From positions 1 through 5,771 of the forward strand of contig JAKSBO010000276.1 of NCBI GenBank assembly GCA_022361095.1: a stretch of 5,771 nucleotides of DNA. The letters run 5' to 3'. The stretch comes from Desulfobacterales bacterium (GTDB lineage Bacteria; Desulfobacterota; Desulfobacteria; Desulfobacterales; Desulfobacteraceae). The notes beneath the pieces are model-generated. The model was not told the origin of the DNA. It made no database searches and saw only the letters and a program-made list of their open reading frames with translations. The translations under genes were made by a program, and so were the position numbers. Position 1 is the stretch's first letter, and each line of letters starts with the position of its first letter. Positions 1-5,099 of the stretch are shown piece after piece.

Positions 1-413
1 AATACCACCTGACGGATCAGAGAGCCTGGCAACGACCTGTTGTCGAGAATCCCATGCTATTAGATCTGGAAACGGATCCGGGTGAAACGCGAAACCTTAT
101 CCATGAATACCCTGGTGTAGCCAAGCAAATGCATCAGGCGCTTTGTCAGCCCTTTGCTCAACCCGGATTACTCTTCGTCCAACTCAGGATCTTTTTTAAC
201 AACGATCCGGTTTGCGGCAATTTCACGCAGAACAGTTACAACATCTTCGTTCTTAGAGGTCGGCACAAGGAAATCAGCCCCCTCCCTAACCTGGCGGACC
301 CGTTTGGCTGCCAGATGTACAAGCGTGAAACGATTATCTACATTTTTCAAACAATCTTCGATGGTTACTCGTGCCACAGCACCTTCCTTTCTACAATTTT
401 ACTGCCATTTTGA
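1..413 (+). CDS. Sulfatase-family protein, C-terminal end only (5' part outside the window)
   Basis: The frame is open from base 3 to a TGA at 411-413, giving 136 visible codons. Only the first 50 or so look like protein-coding sequence. They include the segment LLDLETDPGETRNL, typical of the C-terminal tail of arylsulfatase/alkaline-phosphatase-superfamily sulfatases, followed by a short helix (YPGVAKQMHQAL). That tail normally lies within a few dozen residues of the protein end. The catalytic Cys/Ser formylglycine motif and metal ligands would lie upstream of the window, so activity cannot be judged. From about base 168 the frame is exactly antisense to rpoZ, and its roughly 80 extra residues resemble no family I know. 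The natural stop may have been lost, or the gene may be truncated or a decaying remnant. Family assignment is moderate; the true end is uncertain. Confidence 0.55.
   Translation, partial: YHLTDQRAWQRPVVENPMLLDLETDPGETRNLIHEYPGVAKQMHQALCQPFAQPGLLFVQLRIFFNNDPVCGNFTQNSYNIFVLRGRHKEISPLPNLADPFGCQMYKRETIIYIFQTIFDGYSCHSTFLSTILLPF
168..377 (-). CDS. rpoZ: DNA-directed RNA polymerase omega subunit
   Basis: The gene encodes a 69-residue protein that matches the omega subunit. The N-terminus MARVTIEDCLKNVDNRF and the following LVHLAAKRVRQV helix are the conserved region that clamps the beta-prime C-terminus and helps assemble core RNA polymerase. The acidic tail (DPELDEE) is short. At 69 residues the protein is somewhat shorter than the 91-residue E. 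coli form, as is common outside gammaproteobacteria. The start is GTG at 377-375, fixed by the conserved MARVT start and by a purine-rich ribosome site (AAGGAAGG, 389-382) just upstream. It lies 62 bp after greA on the same strand, with no terminator visible between them, so cotranscription is likely. A weak -10-like TAAAAT (401-396) lies in the gap, but it has no convincing -35. The convergent sulfatase-like frame covers the whole gene antisense. Identification is secure. Confidence 0.95.
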   Translation of the reverse strand: MARVTIEDCLKNVDNRFTLVHLAAKRVRQVREGADFLVPTSKNEDVVTVLREIAANRIVVKKDPELDEE

Positions 414-439
414 GGCACTTAAAAAAATCGGACTTAAAA

Positions 440-907
440 TCAAAGAATTTCAACAACCTCATAAACCCTTTTTCCGCCCGGCGCCTGGACAATGGCCTCG
501 TCGCCCATCTCTTTTCCAATCAGGGCAGAGCCAAGGGGTGAAGAGACTGAAATTTTACCTTTTTTAATGTCCGCTTCATCCTCACCGACAATCATGTATT
601 CCTGTTCTTCTTCGGTATCCAGATTCTCCACAAGAACGCGACTGGCAAACCGGACAACATCCTTAGGCACAGAACTCGGATCAATTACTTTGGCGTTTCC
701 GATCTTATAGGAAAGCTCACCAATCCTGCCTTCGATAAAAGACTGACGCTCTTTTGCAGCATGGTATTCGGCATTTTCAGACAGGTCTCCATGCGCCCTG
801 GCCACTTCAATGGCTTTAATTATCTCAGGACGGTCCACGGTTTTTAATTTTTCCAGTTCTTTTTTCAAGGCTTCAAAACCTTGTTTGGTTATAGGTATCT
901 GGTCCAA
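440..907 (-). CDS. greA: Transcription elongation factor GreA
   Basis: The gene encodes 155 residues, close to the usual 158 or so of GreA. The N-terminal coiled coil (about residues 8-75) carries HGDLSENAEYHAAKERQ. Within it are the acidic tip residues D41 and E44, which reach through the RNA polymerase secondary channel and stimulate cleavage of backtracked RNA. The C-terminal FKBP-like domain (about 80-155) includes SPLGSALIGKEMGDE and the APGG turn. Both acidic residues are intact, so it should be active. The start is TTG at 907-905. An in-frame TAA at 913-911 leaves only ATT (910-908) and TTG as possible initiation codons before the conserved IPIT sequence, so a non-AUG start is forced. 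The gene sits 65 bp after psd and 62 bp before rpoZ, placing two RNA polymerase-associated factors side by side. Identification is secure; only the exact start codon is open. Confidence 0.95.
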   Translation of the reverse strand: MDQIPITKQGFEALKKELEKLKTVDRPEIIKAIEVARAHGDLSENAEYHAAKERQSFIEGRIGELSYKIGNAKVIDPSSVPKDVVRFASRVLVENLDTEEEQEYMIVGEDEADIKKGKISVSSPLGSALIGKEMGDEAIVQAPGGKRVYEVVEIL

Positions 908-924
908 AATTTAAAATTTACTCC
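905..924 (-). promoter_or_regulatory. Unusual ribosome-binding site and TTG start of greA
   Basis: The only good Shine-Dalgarno-like sequence upstream of greA is GGAG at 924-921. It is followed by an AT-only stretch and a TTG start at 907-905, leaving 13 nt between them, longer than the usual 5-9. The alternative ATT codon at 910-908 would give 10 nt. An ATG at 926-924, overlapping the GGAG, is in another frame and is followed almost at once by a stop (ATG GAG TAA). This layout predicts modest or regulated translation initiation. Confidence 0.5.
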
Positions 925-972
925 ATAGTTGTTTAATTGACAGCACAGCGCGTTGACGCCATTTAGTTTAAA

Positions 973-1635
973 TCAGCACATACGTCCAATAACGGTACTT
1001 CCTGCGCTTGTTTTATCACCAGGGCGAACAAGTACGTCAAAGTTCATAGGCAGGTAAAGATCCAAACGGGATCCAAACTGAATCATACCGTACCGCTCGC
1101 CCTTGCGGACTTGCTCACGGACGTTTACACAATTAACAATCCGCCGGGCAATAAGCCCTGCAATCTGCACGCATACATAACGACGGCCATCGTCCGTTTT
1201 TATTACCAGAGCATTACGTTCATTGTGAACACTTGCTTTATCAAAAGATGCGTTTACAAATTTTCCCGGATGATATTGAACCTTTTCGACAATTCCGCTG
1301 AAGGGGATGCGGTTGACATGAACATTAAATACATTCATGAAGATACTGACCTTCCGGCAGGGATTATCCATGTATTCACACCGGACATCAGACGCCACAA
1401 CAATCACTTTCCCGTCTGCCGGTGAGACCAGAAGATCTTTGCCTTCGGGCACCCTGCGCTCCGGATCCCTGAAAAACCAGGTGATAAACACCGTAAGCAG
1501 CAGCGCAAGCCCACCTATTTTCAAGTATCCAAAATAAAAAAACATCCCCGTAACAAGGATGGCAACAACAACGTATTTGACGCCCGGCATGGCAATGGGA
1601 AGCACTGCCTTAGCCGGCCATTTAGATTTATCCAT
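973..1635 (-). CDS. psd: Phosphatidylserine decarboxylase proenzyme (short form)
   Basis: The gene encodes a 220-residue proenzyme that makes phosphatidylethanolamine from phosphatidylserine at the inner membrane. Two adjacent hydrophobic stretches, at about residues 19-37 and 40-55, anchor the N-terminus. FFRDPER (54-60), SPADG with D74, and NVHVNR with H106 are conserved Psd positions. FGSR at 187-190 supplies the self-cleavage site. The chain is expected to break between G188 and S189, turning S189 into the pyruvoyl cofactor and giving a beta chain of about 188 residues and an alpha chain of about 32. The length fits the short Psd class rather than the E. coli enzyme of about 320 residues. 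The start ATG (1635-1633) follows an AGGTAGGGAG purine tract. No phosphatidylserine synthase gene, often a neighbour of short-form psd, is visible here. A strong candidate promoter precedes the gene, just after tsaB. Confidence 0.93.
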   Translation of the reverse strand: MDKSKWPAKAVLPIAMPGVKYVVVAILVTGMFFYFGYLKIGGLALLLTVFITWFFRDPERRVPEGKDLLVSPADGKVIVVASDVRCEYMDNPCRKVSIFMNVFNVHVNRIPFSGIVEKVQYHPGKFVNASFDKASVHNERNALVIKTDDGRRYVCVQIAGLIARRIVNCVNVREQVRKGERYGMIQFGSRLDLYLPMNFDVLVRPGDKTSAGSTVIGRMC

Positions 1636-1670
1636 ATCTCCCTACCTACAAAATTAGCCAGAACCCAACA

Positions 1671-1700
1671 TTTATATCAAGTATGTTAATATATTGTCAA
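1671..1700 (-). promoter_or_regulatory. Sigma-70-type promoter for psd, overlapping the end of tsaB
   Basis: Reading the minus strand, a perfect -35 box TTGACA (1700-1695) is followed by an 18-bp spacer and the -10 box TATAAA (1676-1671). A TG two positions before the -10 (1679-1678) makes it an extended -10. The TGA stop of tsaB (1699-1697) lies inside the -35 box. Transcription would begin near 1664, giving a psd leader of about 30 nt. This is the best promoter match in the window, and it implies that psd, and probably greA and rpoZ, can be expressed independently of lon. Confidence 0.6.
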
Positions 1701-2392
1701 GCGCCTGCTTTCCCTTCAAAATGGATCTGGGCATCGGATTTCCTAAGATAAACCGGATTCAGGGGATGGTTTTCAAAATCAAACACACCACCATCAGACA
1801 TACCGGACATTACCAGGGCACAGGCGCTGACCCCGTCCATGGCAGGAGAAGAGAAGACCGCTCTGTCATCGGTTCTGTTGCAGATTTTTTCCCGGTATAC
1901 CTTGGATCCTGAACCGACAAACAGCGCCCCGGAACCAGCCTGGCCAATGGCAATTTCAGGCGAACATACCATTTCCGGACTTTTTTGAATAAGCTGACCA
2001 TTGCTGAACTGATACACGGCAGAATAGACTTCTTTGCGTTTGGCATCCATCATCACGCACACAGGGTTTTGTGAATGACAGAACCTGAACCCAATGCCGT
2101 CAAGACTGGAAATCCCGGCACAGGGTTTTGAGACAGCCCTGGCCAAACCCTTAACCATACTGATGCCGATACGAAGGCCGGTAAAACTGCCGGGGCCTCT
2201 GGCCGCTATAAATCCATCAATCTGATCAACGGTCATGCCTTCCCTGCTCTCAACGGCTTGTTCAATCATGGGCAAAAGTCCCTTTGAATGGGTCTGGCGG
2301 CTGAATATGCTGGACTCAAAAACAAGGCGTTCATCTTCAAACAAAGCCATGCTTGCCCCCTGCTCTGCCGTACTCAGGGCAAAAAGATACAT
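1697..2392 (-). CDS. tsaB: tRNA threonylcarbamoyladenosine biosynthesis protein TsaB
   Basis: The gene encodes a 231-residue TsaB (YeaZ), the non-catalytic partner of TsaD in the complex that installs t6A at position 37 of ANN-decoding tRNAs in the cytoplasm. The N-terminal ASKHA-fold strand (LFALSTAEQGASMALFED, about 3-20), the family signature GPGSFTGLRIG (66-76) and DAKRKEVYSAVY (116-127) are all present. The C-terminal PVYLRKSDAQI (213-222) is also characteristic. The length is typical. The ATG (2392-2390) begins 2 bp after the lon stop codon. The upstream sequence has only a weak GGA-type ribosome site inside the lon 3' end, so translation probably depends on ribosomes finishing lon. The tsaD, tsaE and tsaC genes are not in this window. 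The tsaB stop codon is embedded in the -35 box of the putative psd promoter. Confidence 0.93.
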   Translation of the reverse strand: MYLFALSTAEQGASMALFEDERLVFESSIFSRQTHSKGLLPMIEQAVESREGMTVDQIDGFIAARGPGSFTGLRIGISMVKGLARAVSKPCAGISSLDGIGFRFCHSQNPVCVMMDAKRKEVYSAVYQFSNGQLIQKSPEMVCSPEIAIGQAGSGALFVGSGSKVYREKICNRTDDRAVFSSPAMDGVSACALVMSGMSDGGVFDFENHPLNPVYLRKSDAQIHFEGKAGA

Positions 2393-2394
2393 AA

Positions 2395-4770
2395 TCAGTC
2401 CGCTTCCAGAGCCAAATCCAGAACCTCCCTGATATCCTTCACACAGATGAATGTCAGTTTGGATTTCACAGATTTGGGTATATCATGGAGATCTTTTTTA
2501 TTTTTTTCCGGGATAATAACTGTTTTAATGCCCGCCCTTAGGGCACCTAAGGACTTCTCTTTGAGGCCGCCGATGGGCAGCACCCTTCCCCGCAAAGATA
2601 TTTCGCCTGTCATCCCCACCTTGTTATTCACCTTTTTGCCGGTAAAAGCCGACACAAGCGCCGTAGCAATGGCAATCCCGGCCGAAGGCCCATCTTTGGG
2701 AATGGCACCGGCGGGAACATGGATATGAATATCGTTGGAATCAAACGCTTCCTTGTCGATACCCAGAACCTCCTGGTTGGCTTTGGTGTAAGTCAATGCT
2801 GCCCGTGCAGATTCCTGCATAACCTCACCGATCTGTCCGGTGAGCTGCAACTCTCCTTTACCCGGAAATAATGACGTCTCAATATACAGATGCTCGCCAC
2901 CTACTTCGGTCCAGGCAAGCCCGGTTGCCAAACCGATCTGACTCTCTTCCTGGTCCATTTCATTGATGTATTGAGGCGGGCCCAGATACTTGGTCAGATT
3001 CTGGCAGGTAACGGCAAATTTCCCCTTTTGGCCTTCGGCAATCTGGCGGGCAATTTTCCTGCACACCGAATCCAGTTTGCGCTCAAGCCCCCTGAGACCG
3101 GCTTCCAGGGTATACTCTGAAACAATGGACTCTATGGCATTGGGACTGAAATGAATGGCCCGCCGAATCAAGCCGTTATCTTTAAGCTTTCTTGGCAAAA
3201 GATGCTGTTTTGCAATGACCACCTTTTCCTGGCGGGTATATCCGGTAAGATGTATCAACTCCATCCTGTCAAGCAGTGCCGAAGGAATGGTGTCAGCCAT
3301 ATTCGCCGTCAAAACAAACAATACCCCGGACAAATCAAAGGGTATATTCAGGTAATGATCGGAGAACTCGGTGTTTTGTTCAGGATCCAATGCCTCCAGA
3401 AGCGCGGATGAGGGATCACCTCTGAAATCATTTCCCAGTTTGTCAATTTCATCCAGCATAAAAACCGGATTTTTTGTACCGCATTGACGAAGCCCTTGTA
3501 AAATTCTTCCGGGCATGGCGCCAATATATGTCCTTCTATGCCCCCTGATTTCTGCCTCATCACGAATACCGCCCAAAGAGACCCGGTGGAACTTACGCTT
3601 CATGGCCTTGGCAATGGCCCTGCCAAGTGAGGTTTTACCTACCCCCGGAGGACCGACAAAACAGATAATCTGGCCCTTTTTCTTTGGGTTGAGTTTACGT
3701 ACGCTTAGATACTCAAGAATTCGCTCCTTGGCCTTATCCAGTCCATAATGATTCTGGTCTAAAACCTCCTGGGCTTTCTTGATATCCAAGACATCTTTAG
3801 AGGTTTTGCTCCAGGGCAATTCAACAATGCAATCCAGGTAGGTTCTGACCACAGAGGCTTCGGATGAATCAAAATGCATCTGCTCCAGACGGCTCAACTG
3901 CTTAAGTGCCTCTTTTTCAGACGTCTCCGGCAATTTGCACTTTTTTATTTTCTGTTTGAATTCAGCAATCTCGGCAATTTTATCATCGCTTTCTCCAAGT
4001 TCTCTGTGAATGGCCTTGACCTGCTCACGAAGATAATAATCCCTCTGGTTTTTTGAAATCTCGTCTTTCACATGGGTTTGGATTTTAGCCTGAACCGTTG
4101 ATAAATCCAGTTCCCGGGCTAAAAGATCGTTAACGCGGGTTAAGCGCTCAACAGCATCAGTGGTTTCCAGAAGGGTCTGGGCATCCTCTACCTTTAGGTT
4201 GAGGTTAGATGCCACCAGATCCGCAAGCTTACCCGGAGAATCAATATGGGATAAAAGATCACCCACATCACCTGAAAATTCGCCCTTGAGTGCTAAAAGC
4301 TTTTCGCTGTTCTCCTTTACATTACGCATCAAGGCTTCAATTTCTATATCAATAGAATCAGGTTCAACATCAGAAACCGTCTCTACTCGGACTTTAAAAA
4401 AAGAACGTTTTTGGACAAATTCAACAAGTTTTGCTTTGGAGATCCCCTGAACGAGGGCTTTAATCCTGCCGTCGGGCATTTTAATCATCTTCTGAACCCG
4501 GGCAATGGTGCCGATATCATAGACATCCGACGGTCCCGGTTTTTCCATGTCTGAGTCTTTCTGGACCGACAGAAAGACATACCGGTCAAATTCAACACAC
4601 TCTTCAATGGCCTTAATGGACTTTTCCCGCCCAACAAACAAAGGAAGCAGCATATCCGTAAAGACCACCACATCCCTGACCGGCATCATGGGGATCACCT
4701 TGGGGATTTCTTCGACATTACCTTCTTTTTCGATTATTTCAATCAGATCATCTATATCTGCTTCTGCCAT
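2395..4770 (-). CDS. lon: ATP-dependent protease Lon (LonA type)
   Basis: The gene encodes a complete 791-residue LonA, close to the 784 of E. coli Lon. It forms a cytoplasmic homohexamer that unfolds and degrades damaged and regulatory proteins. In order come the N-terminal LON substrate-binding domain (about 24-215), a helical coiled-coil region (about 215-320) and the AAA+ module. The AAA+ module shows Walker A GPPGVGKTS (373-381), Walker B FMLDE (437-441), a sensor-1 Asn in LTAN (490) and a sensor-2 region GLRGLER (558-564). The C-terminal protease domain carries the Ser-Lys dyad: S696 in PKDGPSAG and K739 in GGLKEK, 43 residues apart as in E. coli (S679/K722). All catalytic residues are intact. 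The ATG (4770-4768) follows AAGGAG (4781-4776) at 5-nt spacing. It is the first gene of the minus-strand series and is tightly coupled to tsaB. Confidence 0.97.
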   Translation of the reverse strand: MAEADIDDLIEIIEKEGNVEEIPKVIPMMPVRDVVVFTDMLLPLFVGREKSIKAIEECVEFDRYVFLSVQKDSDMEKPGPSDVYDIGTIARVQKMIKMPDGRIKALVQGISKAKLVEFVQKRSFFKVRVETVSDVEPDSIDIEIEALMRNVKENSEKLLALKGEFSGDVGDLLSHIDSPGKLADLVASNLNLKVEDAQTLLETTDAVERLTRVNDLLARELDLSTVQAKIQTHVKDEISKNQRDYYLREQVKAIHRELGESDDKIAEIAEFKQKIKKCKLPETSEKEALKQLSRLEQMHFDSSEASVVRTYLDCIVELPWSKTSKDVLDIKKAQEVLDQNHYGLDKAKERILEYLSVRKLNPKKKGQIICFVGPPGVGKTSLGRAIAKAMKRKFHRVSLGGIRDEAEIRGHRRTYIGAMPGRILQGLRQCGTKNPVFMLDEIDKLGNDFRGDPSSALLEALDPEQNTEFSDHYLNIPFDLSGVLFVLTANMADTIPSALLDRMELIHLTGYTRQEKVVIAKQHLLPRKLKDNGLIRRAIHFSPNAIESIVSEYTLEAGLRGLERKLDSVCRKIARQIAEGQKGKFAVTCQNLTKYLGPPQYINEMDQEESQIGLATGLAWTEVGGEHLYIETSLFPGKGELQLTGQIGEVMQESARAALTYTKANQEVLGIDKEAFDSNDIHIHVPAGAIPKDGPSAGIAIATALVSAFTGKKVNNKVGMTGEISLRGRVLPIGGLKEKSLGALRAGIKTVIIPEKNKKDLHDIPKSVKSKLTFICVKDIREVLDLALEAD

Positions 4771-4791
4771 TTATGCTCCTTGATTACATAA

Positions 4792-4836
4792 CGGCCATGG
4801 GCCGCACCTGCATGTTACTACCGGGCATCCCCCGGT
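4792..4836 (-). other. Two small hairpins in the putative lon leader
   Basis: Arms CGGCC (4792-4796) and GGCCG (4800-4804) flank a 3-base loop. Arms ACCGGG (4820-4825) and CCCGGT (4831-4836) flank a 5-base loop. Neither is followed by a T run on the minus strand, so they are not terminators. They lie 22-66 nt upstream of the lon start codon and could shape translation or stability of the mRNA if the transcript begins upstream. Function is unproven. Confidence 0.3.
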
Positions 4837-4866
4837 TTATGGTGAAAGAATATCAGACCCTTTCAT

Positions 4867-4941
4867 AAAAAAACAGGACCAGCCCCAAAGCCATTGACCG
4901 TCTGTGGATTTTCGGGTTGGCCCTCACATACGGGGCTTTGG
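4867..4941 (-). repeat. Inverted repeat followed by a T7 tract upstream of lon
   Basis: CCAAAGCC (4885-4892) is the exact reverse complement of GGCTTTGG (4934-4941). An overlapping alternative pairing joins AGCCCC (4881-4886) to GGGGCT (4932-4937). On the minus strand a run of seven T (4873-4867) follows 11 nt after the 8-bp arm. The long loop of about 41 nt and the gap before the T run make it a poor intrinsic terminator. An attenuator or a structured leader is possible but weakly supported. Confidence 0.25.
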
Positions 4942-4951
4942 TGCACCTTCG

Positions 4952-4979
4952 CTTTTAAATTGTAATTACAATATGACAG
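4952..4979 (-). promoter_or_regulatory. Candidate lon promoter with a palindrome in its spacer
   Basis: On the minus strand CTGTCA (4979-4974, 4 of 6 to the -35 consensus) and TAAAAG (4957-4952, 4 of 6 to the -10) are separated by 16 bp. The perfect palindrome at 4959-4972 fills that spacer almost exactly. Both boxes are weak in this AT-rich stretch, where chance matches are common, so the assignment is tentative. A transcript from here would have a leader of about 175 nt. Confidence 0.22.
4959..4972. repeat. Perfect 14-bp palindrome, operator-like
   Basis: ATTGTAATTACAAT is identical to its own reverse complement over all 14 bases. It sits between the divergent lon and prepilin peptidase genes, where a dimeric regulator would be expected to bind. 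I cannot assign it to a named regulator family from sequence alone. The AT-rich setting raises the chance of random palindromes, but 14 perfect bases are still notable. Confidence 0.55.
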
Positions 4980-5017
4980 AAAAATATTTTTACAATATCC
5001 TTGAAAAAATATTTTTA
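4967..5017. repeat. Two tandem copies of a 24-25 bp AT-rich motif
   Basis: Copy 1 (4967-4992) and copy 2 (4991-5017) both read TACAATAT, four variable bases, G, a run of five or six A, then TATTTTTA. The copies abut and share two bases. Each contains the identical 12-bp palindrome AAAAATATTTTT (4980-4991 and 5005-5016), spaced 25 bp apart. The first TACAAT is also the right half of the 14-bp palindrome at 4959-4972. The regular spacing suggests cooperative protein binding or an A-tract bend rather than chance. Confidence 0.6.
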
Positions 5018-5049
5018 TCATTGGATAGTTCGGTTAACTTTATTATAAA
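5001..5049 (+). promoter_or_regulatory. Candidate promoter(s) for the prepilin peptidase gene
   Basis: Two overlapping sigma-70-like options exist. TTGAAA (5001-5006) with a 17-bp spacer to GATAGT (5024-5029) has the better -35. TTGGAT (5021-5026) with a 17-bp spacer to TATAAA (5044-5049) has the better -10. The first lies inside the second copy of the tandem repeat, so a protein bound there would affect it. A start near 5056 would leave a leader of about 44 nt. Confidence 0.33.
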
Positions 5050-5099
5050 AACTGATCCCATATGAACTCAAACAGATTGATCCTCGCCCAAGGAGAGTT

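Larger units (their letters stand above)
4771..5099. other. Divergent lon / prepilin peptidase intergenic region (329 bp)
   Basis: No convincing gene lies here on either strand. The lon-proximal part (4771-4950) is richer in GC and holds two short hairpins plus an inverted repeat, all of which would fall in a lon leader transcript. The right part (4951-5060) is strongly AT-rich and holds a perfect palindrome, a tandem repeat and candidate promoters for both directions. This is the main regulatory region of the window. Confidence 0.6.

Noticed and set aside
412..442. A possible terminator between greA and rpoZ because of A/T runs
   Set aside because: The region holds a direct repeat (ACTTAAAA twice) but no GC-rich inverted repeat before the T run.
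937..965. A plus-strand TTGACA in the psd-greA gap, a possible antisense promoter
   Set aside because: No -10 box lies at 16-18 bp, and nothing downstream on that strand needs a promoter.
1111..1425. A 104-codon plus-strand frame inside psd
   Set aside because: It is antisense to conserved psd motifs, with no ribosome site or recognisable product.
2288..2728. A 146-codon plus-strand frame across the tsaB-lon junction
   Set aside because: It is fully antisense to two conserved genes, is proline/serine-rich and matches no known domain.
4928..4963. A possible heat-shock (sigma-32) promoter for lon, with CCCCGTAT resembling the -10 CCCCATNT
   Set aside because: The nearest -35-like TTTAAA is 18 bp away, longer than the usual spacing, and lacks the G of the TTGAAA core. 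Not enough to call.
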